Below are positions 17,270 through 24,796 of a DNA stretch of 64,000 nucleotides, piece after piece. Numbering within the stretch: position 1 is the first letter of the stretch; each line of letters begins with the position of its first letter. The translations under genes were made by a program, and so were the position numbers. Below the pieces are notes generated by a model. The model was not told the origin of the DNA. It did no database searches and worked only from the letters and a program-made list of their open reading frames with translations. Source of the stretch: Winogradskyella litoriviva (lineage in GTDB: Bacteria > Bacteroidota > Bacteroidia > Flavobacteriales > Flavobacteriaceae); contig NZ_JABRWQ010000003.1 of assembly GCF_013249065.1 (NCBI RefSeq), positions 434,001-498,000 on the forward strand. Direction: 5' to 3'.

Positions 17270-18012
17270 TCTTTTTCTTTTTTAGAAATTCTTATATCCG
17301 ATTTATAGGTCACTATTGAATCTTCTGGTATGGATTGCGTAATCCATACATTTGCTCCGATTGTACTATTTTTTCCAATTACAACGTCACCTCCTAATAT
17401 TGTAGCATTAGCATATATAGTAACGTTATCCATAATTGTTGGGTGACGTTTTATACCTTTCAATGCTTTTTCAACTTTAATTCCTCCTAAAGTTACACCT
17501 TGATAAATGGTAACATTATTATGAATCACAGCCGTTTCACCTATAACTACTCCTGTGGCATGATCTATAAAAAATGAATTACCTATTTCTGCGCCTGGAT
17601 GAATATCTGTACCTGTAACGCTATGTGCATATTCACTTATCATTCTTGGTAAAACAGGTATATCTAGATCCCATAAAACATGGCTAATGCGATACATTGT
17701 TATAGCATAAAAACCAGGATAAGCTAAGTAAACTTCCCTCACACTTTTTGCCGCTGGATCATTATTAAAAGCAGCCTCAGCATCTAAACGTAATATTGAT
17801 CGTAATGTTTTTAACCCTACTTTAAATTGTGACCATTTAGTATCACAAATACCACATTGTAAACCTTCAGAAATTTTAAAAAATGAATCCTTTAATAACT
17901 CTAACTGTACATCTTGATTAACTTCTGTTTCTACAACTAAGTAGAATAAATCTTTCGCTAAATCTTCTACGTCCTCTTTAAATCTTTTAGGTATATGCAA
18001 AGCTGCATCCAT
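17266..18012 (-). CDS. cysE: Serine O-acetyltransferase
   Basis: This 248-residue protein has an N-terminal helical domain and a C-terminal left-handed beta-helix with hexapeptide repeats, including DIHPGAEIGNSFFIDHATGVVIGE and GVTLGGI in short form (catalytic His/Asp in the HPGAxIG and DHATG segments). It is of the EpsC/NifP type. It activates serine to O-acetylserine for CysM, encoded just downstream with a 4-bp overlap. A CTAGTAATT motif lies upstream at 18070-18078 (minus strand sense), similar to one in the cys operon promoter. Confidence 0.92.
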   Translation of the reverse strand: MDAALHIPKRFKEDVEDLAKDLFYLVVETEVNQDVQLELLKDSFFKISEGLQCGICDTKWSQFKVGLKTLRSILRLDAEAAFNNDPAAKSVREVYLAYPGFYAITMYRISHVLWDLDIPVLPRMISEYAHSVTGTDIHPGAEIGNSFFIDHATGVVIGETAVIHNNVTIYQGVTLGGIKVEKALKGIKRHPTIMDNVTIYANATILGGDVVIGKNSTIGANVWITQSIPEDSIVTYKSDIRISKKEKE

Positions 18013-18069
18013 ATTTTTTTGTCTCGTTTATATTTTTTGATGTTAACTATGTCGATAATTATACTAATA

Positions 18070-18078
18070 AATTACTAG
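18070..18078 (-). promoter_or_regulatory. CTAGTwAwT motif upstream of cysE
   Basis: The minus strand reads CTAGTAATT 58 bp upstream of the cysE ATG, within an ATACTA...TAGTAT inverted repeat. Related copies occur in the promoter regions of the cys operon (23967-23975) and the Rrf2 gene (24475-24483). A shared operator is possible but not proven. Confidence 0.3.
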
Positions 18079-18145
18079 TATCATTTATAGAACGATTAAT
18101 TAATATGTAAAAATAAATAATACTCTAGAATGGTAAATCAAAAAA

Positions 18146-18178
18146 AGCCAGTATATCATTTTAATGTGATTACTGGCT
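18146..18178 (-). terminator. Terminator of the sulfate assimilation operon
   Basis: AGCCAGTA/TACTGGCT forms an 8-bp stem, extended by ATCA/TGAT-like inner pairs. A run of T follows on the minus strand. It lies 22 bp after the ferredoxin stop and before the cysE promoter region. Confidence 0.8.
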
Positions 18179-18200
18179 AAACATAATATGTAAAAGTAAA

Positions 18201-18530
18201 TTATACGTCTGGTGCCAATTCAATTTCTAAACCGTTTAGGGCTTCTGTAATTGGAATTTGACAACTTAACCTACTGTTTTCTTTTACATTAAAAGCTTCA
18301 GACAACATGGCGTCTTCATCGTCTTCCATAGTATTTAATTCAGTATTAGAATTGACATAACATTGACAAGACGCACACATTGCCATACCTCCACAGACTC
18401 CAATGGAACCTTCAGGAGCTAACTCATAAGAGCGTACAACTTCCATTAAATTCATTGCCATGTCAGTTGGTGCTAAAACAGTATGTTTCTCGCCTTCTCT
18501 ATCTGTAATATGTATGGTAACATCTTGCAT
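18201..18530 (-). CDS. [2Fe-2S] ferredoxin
   Basis: This is a 109-residue ferredoxin with cluster cysteines C46, C52, C55 and C90 in the plant/adrenodoxin-type spacing (CGGMAMCASC ... LSC). It is the last gene of the sulfate assimilation operon; its ATG shares one base with the stop of the reductase gene (TAATG). It probably carries electrons from the FNR-like flavoprotein to the sulfite reductase encoded upstream. Confidence 0.9.
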   Translation of the reverse strand: MQDVTIHITDREGEKHTVLAPTDMAMNLMEVVRSYELAPEGSIGVCGGMAMCASCQCYVNSNTELNTMEDDEDAMLSEAFNVKENSRLSCQIPITEALNGLEIELAPDV

Positions 18531-19579
18531 TATACTATTGCTTTTACAACTGCCTTAGGAGACTCCTTTCTACTACCATCAAAACCATCTATACCGCTCA
18601 CAGTTGTGTATTTTAATACAAATTTCTTGCCGGGATTTAATCGTTTGTAAGCAGATTGACACATTAATGTTGCTTCATGAAAACCACAAAGAATTAATTT
18701 TAATTTTCCTTCGTAGGTATTAACATCTCCAATGGCATATATACCAGGAATGTTAGTGGAATAATCAAAAGTATTTACTTTTATAGCATTCTTTTCTATC
18801 TCTAGTCCCCAATCTCCAATTGGTCCTAACTTTGGCGATAATCCAAAAAGTGGAATAAATTCATCTGCCTCTATTATTTCTGTATGTCCATCTTTAGTTA
18901 CTGAAACACCTTGCAAATAATCATCACCATGTAAGTCTGTAATTTCTGCTGGTGTGATTAAATTAATTTTATTTAGCAACTTTAATTCTTGTACTTTTTC
19001 TACAGAATCTAACGCACCTCTAAACTCATTTCTTCTATGTACTAAAGTAACTTCAGAAGCAACATCTGCTAAGAAAATACTCCAATCTAATGCAGAATCT
19101 CCTCCACCTGCAATGACCACTTTTTTATTGCGATACACTTCTGGGTCTTTAATAAAATAAGCTACACCTTTGTCTTCATATTTTTCAATGCCCTCTAATT
19201 TTGGTTTCCTTGGCTCAAAACTTCCTAAACCACCTGCAATTGCAATAATTGGTGCATGATGCTGAGTTCCTTTATTTGTTGTAACAATAAAACTACCGTC
19301 TTCTGTTTTCTCTATAGTTTCTGCACGTTCTCCCAAAGTAAAACCAGGCTGAAACTGTTTGCCTTGTTCTAGTAAATTAGAGGTTAAATCACCAGCTAGT
19401 ACCTCTGGAAATCCAGGAATATCATAAATTGGTTTTTTGGGATATAATTCAGAACACTGACCTCCAGGTTGAGGTAATGCGTCAATTAAATGGCACTTTA
19501 ATTTTAACAAGCCAGCTTCAAATACTGTAAATAAACCTGTTGGTCCTGCTCCTATTATAAGTATATCTGTTTTTATCAT
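18530..19579 (-). CDS. Ferredoxin--NADP reductase, thioredoxin-reductase-like type
   Basis: The start is ATG at 19579 (MIKTDILIIGAGPTGL), 4 bp after the previous stop; an alternative start six codons earlier would overlap that gene. The 349-residue flavoprotein has the FAD GxGxxG at the N-terminus, the PGGQC segment and a second dinucleotide site (VVIAGGGDSALDW). The redox CxxC of thioredoxin reductase is absent. Proteins of this type are bacterial FNRs that reduce ferredoxin. Co-transcription with a ferredoxin and sulfite reductase supports that role. Confidence 0.87.
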   Translation of the reverse strand: MIKTDILIIGAGPTGLFTVFEAGLLKLKCHLIDALPQPGGQCSELYPKKPIYDIPGFPEVLAGDLTSNLLEQGKQFQPGFTLGERAETIEKTEDGSFIVTTNKGTQHHAPIIAIAGGLGSFEPRKPKLEGIEKYEDKGVAYFIKDPEVYRNKKVVIAGGGDSALDWSIFLADVASEVTLVHRRNEFRGALDSVEKVQELKLLNKINLITPAEITDLHGDDYLQGVSVTKDGHTEIIEADEFIPLFGLSPKLGPIGDWGLEIEKNAIKVNTFDYSTNIPGIYAIGDVNTYEGKLKLILCGFHEATLMCQSAYKRLNPGKKFVLKYTTVSGIDGFDGSRKESPKAVVKAIV

Positions 19580-19583
19580 GGTT

Positions 19584-20162
19584 CTATAATTTTTCAACTA
19601 AGCCCTTAGTGAATTCGTTTAATTTTTCTACTTTCTCTTCAAAATCTCCTTTAATTGTTTTTTTATAAACATTAAGATTTTTTACTAAATCATCTATATT
19701 TTCTGGTATCACGTCTTCGAAAAACTGACGCAATCGTTTTGCCGTTGTTGGCGATTTTCCATTTGTAGAAATCGCTACTTTTACATTGCCTTTTGTAACA
19801 ATTCCTCCCATATAAAAATCACAATATGGTGGATTATCCGCAACATTGACTAGCTTATTTTGCTTACGACAATCTTTATAAATTTTAATATTTACTTCTG
19901 GTTGATTTGTTGTGGCAATCACCATATGATTACTTTGTAAATAATCCTCTTTATAAATATCATCTACCAGGTTAACGTTACTTGTTTTAGCTATTTTTAG
20001 TGTTCCTTCTCTGTATTCTGGAGACACCATTGTTACATTTGCATCTGGACTAGATTTTAAAAGAAAGGTTAACTTTTCTTCTGCTACAAAACCTCCTCCT
20101 ACAATTAATACATTTAGGTTTTTAGCTTTCAGAAAAATTGGATACAAATTATTTCTTTCCAT
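19584..20162 (-). CDS. Precorrin-2 dehydrogenase / sirohydrochlorin ferrochelatase
   Basis: This 192-residue protein of the Met8/SirC/CysG-N family carries the NAD site in VLIVGGGFVAEEK and the later conserved segments DNPPYCDFYMGG and STNGKSPTTAKRLR. It oxidises precorrin-2 and inserts iron to give sirohaem. With CobA (2 bp upstream) it makes the cofactor for the sulfite reductase of this operon. Confidence 0.92.
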   Translation of the reverse strand: MERNNLYPIFLKAKNLNVLIVGGGFVAEEKLTFLLKSSPDANVTMVSPEYREGTLKIAKTSNVNLVDDIYKEDYLQSNHMVIATTNQPEVNIKIYKDCRKQNKLVNVADNPPYCDFYMGGIVTKGNVKVAISTNGKSPTTAKRLRQFFEDVIPENIDDLVKNLNVYKKTIKGDFEEKVEKLNEFTKGLVEKL

Positions 20163-20164
20163 TT

Positions 20165-20944
20165 CTATGCAATTTTTTTTCTATACTTTTCAAAAGCTAA
20201 ATCTGCTTTAGTATATATATTTGATAAATCCACACGCTCATTTACCACTTCTCCAATGATTATGATTGCTGGATTAGATAGTTCCTTTTCTTTAACTATA
20301 GATTCTATATTTGATATGGTACCAATACCAGATTTTTCGTTTGCTCTAGTACCATTTTGAATAATGGCTACGGCTGTTTCAGATTTTCCTTCTCTTTTAA
20401 AAATTTGAACAATTTCTGATAGCTTACCCATACCCATTAAAATCACAACCGTTGCGGTAGATTTTGCAGCTAGAGCAATATCGTCTGAAATTTTATGAGA
20501 CTTAGTAGTTCCTGTAATTACCCAAAAACTTTCGGCAGTATTTCGTTTTGTTAATGGAATACCTTGAGATGCTGGCACAGCTGCTGATGAAGAAATACCA
20601 GGAACTACAGCCACTTCTATAGCATATTCTTTAGCATATTCTATCTCTTCAGCACCACGACCAAATATAAATGGGTCACCTCCTTTTAAACGCACTACGT
20701 GTCCAAATTTTAATGCACGCTCAACAATTAACTCATTAATTTGGTTTTGATGATAGGCATAACACCCTTTTCGTTTTCCTACAAAAATCAATTCTGCTTT
20801 TGGCGAAGCATATTCCAACAGTTCTACATTAACAAGAGCATCGTATAAAATAACATTTGCTGATTTTATTGCCTTAATTGCTTTAACGGTAATTAAATCT
20901 ACATCTCCTGGTCCTGCGCCAACAATGGTTAATCTTGGTATCAT
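20165..20944 (-). CDS. cobA: Uroporphyrinogen-III C-methyltransferase
   Basis: A 259-residue SAM-dependent methyltransferase with VGAGPGDVDLITVKA at the N-terminus, LKGGDPFIFGRGAEE and VPGISSSAAVPA, all hallmarks of the SUMT family. It methylates uroporphyrinogen III to precorrin-2, the first step to sirohaem. It lies 6 bp after the sulfite reductase and 2 bp before the next sirohaem gene. Confidence 0.95.
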   Translation of the reverse strand: MIPRLTIVGAGPGDVDLITVKAIKAIKSANVILYDALVNVELLEYASPKAELIFVGKRKGCYAYHQNQINELIVERALKFGHVVRLKGGDPFIFGRGAEEIEYAKEYAIEVAVVPGISSSAAVPASQGIPLTKRNTAESFWVITGTTKSHKISDDIALAAKSTATVVILMGMGKLSEIVQIFKREGKSETAVAIIQNGTRANEKSGIGTISNIESIVKEKELSNPAIIIIGEVVNERVDLSNIYTKADLAFEKYRKKIA

Positions 20945-20950
20945 CTTATT

Positions 20951-23044
20951 TTAATTATTTACAGCGATTTCTTTTTCTCTAAAATTTCTTACAATGTCTA
21001 AAAATTGTTGTGCTGATTTTATATAATTACTTGCAAACTCTTTAGTTGGAGCAGAAACTTTTATTTGATAAATAATATCTGCAAATGTGTTCCCTAAATC
21101 AATTCGTTTTGTTTCTACAAAGAGCTCATCAAATTGTTTTATGATACCTGCTTGTGTGTTTGTCTTAATGTTTTCAGAAAGCAAAATAGCCTTTGCTGAA
21201 TTTACCATAGATCGATACGCTTCGTAAATTGCACCAGAATAGACCTTATTATTAAAAGCTTCTTTTGCTTCTTCAATTTTCTCATCACTTTCTAAAAATA
21301 ATGTTGCAATTAAATCGATAACAACACCAGCACACTCTCCTACACCAATGGCTTTAACATATTGTTCTTCTGTTCCCCAATCAATAAAATCTTCTTGAGT
21401 AAGATTTTCTATATCTGATAAATCGGTTAATAATTGATAAAAGTACTTTTCCCCTTTTTCTTTATAATAGTCAACAAACAATTTACCATCTGCATTCTCC
21501 TCAAAATCATTTAATATTCTTCTTAGTGCTTCTGGCCCTCTTCTACTAGGTATTTTCACTACTTTATCAGCAAAGTAAGCGTTTCCATCACCTAGATTTC
21601 CTCCACCTAACAATACTTGTAACGCTGGAGCAACCAATTTATCTTTGGTACGAACAGACATGCCTTGAAAACCAATATTTGCCATATTGTGTTGTCCACA
21701 AGCATTCATACAACCACTAATTTTAATCACTAAATCTGTATTTTCTAGATACTGAGGATACTCGGCTTTGATAACACGTTCTAATTCTTCTGCAATTCCT
21801 GTACTACTAGCAATACCAAGATTACAAGTATCTGTTCCTGGACAAGCAGTTATATCTACAGCTTTATTATAACCAGCTTCTACAAAGCCTAATTTCTCTA
21901 ATTCTTTATAGAAAAACGGTAATAATTCTTCCTTTACGAAGGGAATTAAAATATTCTGACGTAAACTTAATCGTATTTCACCTGCTGCATATTTCTCAGC
22001 TAAATCTGCCAATAATCGGGCTTTATCAGTGTAGAAATCACCAAGTAAAACTTTAATTCCGATAGCAACAAATCCTTCTTGTTTTTGAGGAATAACATTA
22101 GTCGATTTCCATAAGTTATAAGCTTCAACATCTTTAATTTCTACTTTTGGTGCTAACACAGTAACTGGCGTTGAAGCCTTATAATTGGCTTCATCTATAG
22201 TAACCGTTTTAAACTCTATAGCATTTTGCTCTTCTTCCACTAATTGTTTAAAAGCCTCTAAACCTATATCTTTTAACAAGAATTTAAGACGTGCTTTGGC
22301 TCTACTTTTACGTTCACCATAACGGTCAAAAACTCTTAAAACACCTTCCATTAAAGGAATTATTTTATCTGAAGGCAGAAACTCATAAAACACATCTGCA
22401 TGTCTTGGTTGAGAACCTAAGCCACCTGCAAGCATCACTTTAAAGCCTTTTACACCATCTTTTATTTTTGCAATAAAACCTAGATCGTGCATGTAAGACA
22501 AGCCAGTATCTTCATCTGTAGCAGAAAAAGACACTTTAAATTTTCTGCCCATTTCTTGGCAAATAGGATTTCTTAAAAAGAATTTATAAAGTGCATCTGC
22601 ATAAGGTGATACATCAAAGGGCTCGTTAACATCTATACCTGCTGTTTCACTTGCAGTGACATTTCTTACTGTATTACCACAAGCTTCTCTAAGGGTAACA
22701 TTATCGCGTTCTAATTCTGCCCAAAGTTCTGGAGTTCTATTTAAATCCACATAATGAATTTGAATATCTTGACGAGTAGTTATGTGCAAACGACTTCTAG
22801 AATATTCATCTGAGACTTCAGAAATACGTCGCAACTGATGACTCAAAACCTTTCCATAAGGTAATTTGATTCTAATCATTTGAACACCATCTTGACGCTG
22901 ACCATAAACACCTCTAGCTAAACGAAGACTTCTAAATTTTTCTTCGTCTATTTTACCTTTATGAAAAAGCTCAATCTTATTAGCTAATTCAATAATATCC
23001 TTTTCTACTACCGGATTTTCTAATTCTGTTCTAAAACTTTGCAT
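20951..23044 (-). CDS. Sirohaem sulfite/nitrite reductase fused to a HEPN-like domain
   Basis: Residues 1-540 form a two-repeat sirohaem reductase: the N-terminal repeats, a substrate-binding region rich in Arg and Lys (for example RLHITTRQDIQIH at 85-97), and the [4Fe-4S]/sirohaem cysteines C401, C407, C445 and C449 (TACPGTDTC and GCMNAC). Residues about 585-690 add a helical bundle (EEAKEAFNNKVYSGAIYEAYRSM type) that looks like a HEPN domain. In this operon the enzyme should reduce sulfite to sulfide with ferredoxin electrons. The length of 697 greatly exceeds ordinary ferredoxin-sulfite reductases. What the HEPN-like tail does is unknown. Confidence 0.88.
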   Translation of the reverse strand: MQSFRTELENPVVEKDIIELANKIELFHKGKIDEEKFRSLRLARGVYGQRQDGVQMIRIKLPYGKVLSHQLRRISEVSDEYSRSRLHITTRQDIQIHYVDLNRTPELWAELERDNVTLREACGNTVRNVTASETAGIDVNEPFDVSPYADALYKFFLRNPICQEMGRKFKVSFSATDEDTGLSYMHDLGFIAKIKDGVKGFKVMLAGGLGSQPRHADVFYEFLPSDKIIPLMEGVLRVFDRYGERKSRAKARLKFLLKDIGLEAFKQLVEEEQNAIEFKTVTIDEANYKASTPVTVLAPKVEIKDVEAYNLWKSTNVIPQKQEGFVAIGIKVLLGDFYTDKARLLADLAEKYAAGEIRLSLRQNILIPFVKEELLPFFYKELEKLGFVEAGYNKAVDITACPGTDTCNLGIASSTGIAEELERVIKAEYPQYLENTDLVIKISGCMNACGQHNMANIGFQGMSVRTKDKLVAPALQVLLGGGNLGDGNAYFADKVVKIPSRRGPEALRRILNDFEENADGKLFVDYYKEKGEKYFYQLLTDLSDIENLTQEDFIDWGTEEQYVKAIGVGECAGVVIDLIATLFLESDEKIEEAKEAFNNKVYSGAIYEAYRSMVNSAKAILLSENIKTNTQAGIIKQFDELFVETKRIDLGNTFADIIYQIKVSAPTKEFASNYIKSAQQFLDIVRNFREKEIAVNN

Positions 23045-23053
23045 CTGTTTTGT

Positions 23054-23674
23054 TTATTCAAAATGAATACCACACTCTCTATTTAAAAGTGCCTTTATTG
23101 GGTCGAAATAATTAACGTTTTTTTCTAATTGATTGTCTTCAATATATTTATCCAAGTCATCATCTGTCCAATAATAAAACGGACTCACTTTTAATATACC
23201 GTCCTTACTAAAACTTAAAATATCTTTGTTATCTCTATATTCCGTTTGTCTCACTCTAATATTAGTAAACCATATATCTGGACTCTGTTCCTTTAAGGCA
23301 CGTCTAAAAGGTTCTAATTTTACTGTTTCTGAAAAAATATCATGATTATCATCCTCTAAACTTGGCAATCCAATAGTTCTATCTATTTCTTCTTTTGTAA
23401 GCAGTGATTGATATTTTAAAATATTTAGGTTGTATTTTTTAATCAAATTATCTGCGTGTTTATAAGTACTTGGTTCGTTATACAAAGTATCGCACCAAAC
23501 CACTCTAATATCATTATCTAATTTTGATATTGTACTTAATAACACAGCAGAATAAATACCAAAACTTGTAGTAACAATTTTATTTTCTGATAATTTTAAA
23601 GCCCATTCTGCTATTTCAATAGGCGACTTATCCCTTAACTTTTTATTCCAAACGTCAATATCTATATCTATCAT
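23054..23674 (-). CDS. cysH: PAPS/APS reductase family protein
   Basis: I chose the ATG at 23674 because it overlaps the upstream stop as ATGA; two other in-frame starts lie up to 24 bases earlier. The 206-residue product has TTSFGIYSAV (P-loop-like nucleotide site), KLEPFRRALKE and the C-terminal catalytic RECGIH. The paired cysteines that bind [4Fe-4S] in APS reductases are absent (only two Cys in all). So it resembles the E. coli-type PAPS reductase. It gives sulfite to the next gene product. No ATP sulfurylase gene is in the cluster. Confidence 0.87.
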   Translation of the reverse strand: MIDIDIDVWNKKLRDKSPIEIAEWALKLSENKIVTTSFGIYSAVLLSTISKLDNDIRVVWCDTLYNEPSTYKHADNLIKKYNLNILKYQSLLTKEEIDRTIGLPSLEDDNHDIFSETVKLEPFRRALKEQSPDIWFTNIRVRQTEYRDNKDILSFSKDGILKVSPFYYWTDDDLDKYIEDNQLEKNVNYFDPIKALLNRECGIHFE

Positions 23675-23931
23675 TTTCCCCATTTTATATTTGTCCAAGC
23701 ACGTTCGTGAAAAAAGTAAAGCACCATTTTAGAAACAAGTTCTATTCCTCCTATTGAAAACGCAAGTGCCAAAGTACCCGTAATTAGATACGAAATAGTT
23801 ACTGTTGCTAACGTCCCAACAACACGCCAACTAATTGTTTTCACAATACTTCTTTTAATGTTTTCTTGAGATACTGTAGTAATATTATCCTTATTTTCTA
23901 AACTCAAATCTGTCTTCATTACACTTTCCAT
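23671..23931 (-). CDS. DUF2061 small membrane protein heading the cys operon
   Basis: This 86-residue protein has IKRSIVKTISWRVVGTLATV followed by two membrane segments and ends with FFHERAWTNIKWG, the DUF2061 pattern. ATG codons at 23931 and 23919 are both possible starts. DUF2061 genes often stand beside sulfate assimilation genes, suggesting a role in sulfate or sulfite transport or in membrane assembly, but the function is not known. It is the first gene of the operon and overlaps cysH by 4 bp. Confidence 0.85.
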   Translation of the reverse strand: MESVMKTDLSLENKDNITTVSQENIKRSIVKTISWRVVGTLATVTISYLITGTLALAFSIGGIELVSKMVLYFFHERAWTNIKWGK

Positions 23932-23966
23932 ACATACTATAAATTATTATTCCTTTTACCCTATCG

Positions 23967-23975
23967 ATTTACTAG
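23967..23975 (-). promoter_or_regulatory. CTAGTwAwT motif at the cys operon start
   Basis: The minus strand reads CTAGTAAAT inside the palindrome TTACTCTAGTAA (23969-23980), just downstream of the -7 box and covering the predicted transcription start. A protein bound here would repress. The Rrf2 regulator encoded next door is the obvious candidate. Confidence 0.35.
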
Positions 23976-23982
23976 AGTAATG

Positions 23983-23990
23983 CAAACATA
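23983..23990 (-). promoter_or_regulatory. -7 promoter box of the sulfate assimilation operon
   Basis: The minus strand reads TATGTTTG, an exact TAnnTTTG match, 51 bp upstream of the first ATG of the operon. No clear -33 element is seen. Confidence 0.5.
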
Positions 23991-24054
23991 TAAATTTATA
24001 TTTCTTTAGGAAGTATATATATCGAAAAAATTAAGGTGTAAAAATGAGAATATG

Positions 24055-24465
24055 CTAATTAGACAAATCAGCCAAAGTTGTATTTCTAAATATTTCTAAG
24101 GTATTATCACGGACTTTGAGCATTAATTTGTTAACCGCACAAACCTCTTCATCAGGGCAATCATCACACTTCTCATAAAAATTTAGACTCACACATGGTA
24201 CCATTGCAATTGGCCCTTCTAACAATCTCATTACATTTGTCATAGGAATATCCTTAGGGTCTTTTAGCAAATAATAACCACCTCCTTTTCCTTTTTTAGA
24301 ACCTAAAACACCGTTTTTCTTTAAAGTGAGTAATATACTTTCAAGAAATTTTTGAGAAATATTTTCAGATTTTGAAATCGTGGATATCTGAACAGGAATA
24401 CGATTTTCTTGTCTCGCTAAATGCACTAAGGCTTTTATACCGTATTTTGTTTTCTTTGAAAGCAT
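24055..24465 (-). CDS. Rrf2-family transcriptional regulator
   Basis: This 136-residue protein starts MLSKKTKYGIKALVHLA, the typical Rrf2 winged-helix opening, with the wing KKGKGGGYYLLKDP at about 58-70. Four cysteines (C91, C100, C103, C109) follow the IscR-like layout and could bind an Fe-S cluster. It lies directly upstream of the sulfate assimilation operon on the same strand and is a good candidate for its regulator, either sensing Fe-S status or, like CymR, cysteine supply. A CTAGTTATT motif occurs 10 bp upstream of its ATG, compatible with autoregulation. Confidence 0.9.
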   Translation of the reverse strand: MLSKKTKYGIKALVHLARQENRIPVQISTISKSENISQKFLESILLTLKKNGVLGSKKGKGGGYYLLKDPKDIPMTNVMRLLEGPIAMVPCVSLNFYEKCDDCPDEEVCAVNKLMLKVRDNTLEIFRNTTLADLSN

Positions 24466-24474
24466 AATGTAAAT

Positions 24475-24483
24475 CTAGTTATT
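24475..24483 (+). promoter_or_regulatory. CTAGTwAwT motif upstream of the Rrf2 gene
   Basis: CTAGTTATT on the plus strand, just upstream of the Rrf2 ATG (24465). It is inverted relative to the copies before cysE and the cys operon. Confidence 0.3.
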
Positions 24484-24627
24484 TTTTTGAAAATATACAT
24501 CAATCTAAAGATTAGCTTTAATAGGCATTTTACATACTTAAATCTCAATACTTCATTATGTAATAAAACTAAACGTGAATTAAATCATAAAAAAACTGAA
24601 TTGAATATACTTTCCATTTAATTTTTC

Positions 24628-24635
24628 TACTTTTG
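24628..24635 (+). promoter_or_regulatory. -7 promoter box of metK
   Basis: TACTTTTG matches TAnnTTTG. The transcript would start near 24639, just before the first strand of the riboswitch, leaving a leader of about 155 nt before metK. Confidence 0.6.
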
Positions 24636-24646
24636 TACTCTAAAAA

Positions 24647-24719
24647 TTAGAGGAAAAATTTGATCTGATTGCAACCTCTGACGCTGAATTTTCAGCTAAA
24701 ACAAAAAATGCTAAAGCAG
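24647..24719 (+). ncRNA. SAM-II-like riboswitch in the metK leader
   Basis: P1 is TTAGAGG/CCTCTGA (24647-24653 with 24675-24681) closing a loop that ends TGATTGCAA. Downstream come TAAAACAAAAAATGCTAAAGCAG, with CAAA able to pair with TTTG of the loop and CAG with CTG, in the order expected for the SAM-II pseudoknot. The terminal GCTAAAG is a SAM-II hallmark. A 6-bp hairpin (GCTGAA/TTCAGC) is inserted after P1. No terminator follows, so control is probably translational. The remainder of the 331-bp gap between the Rrf2 gene and metK is AT-rich promoter and spacer. Confidence 0.65.
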
Positions 24720-24796
24720 TAAGTTTAGGACTTCTTCTCTAGCGCACCCGCAATCTCAAATTTTTTATAATAACCATAACCTAAAACATAGGAATT

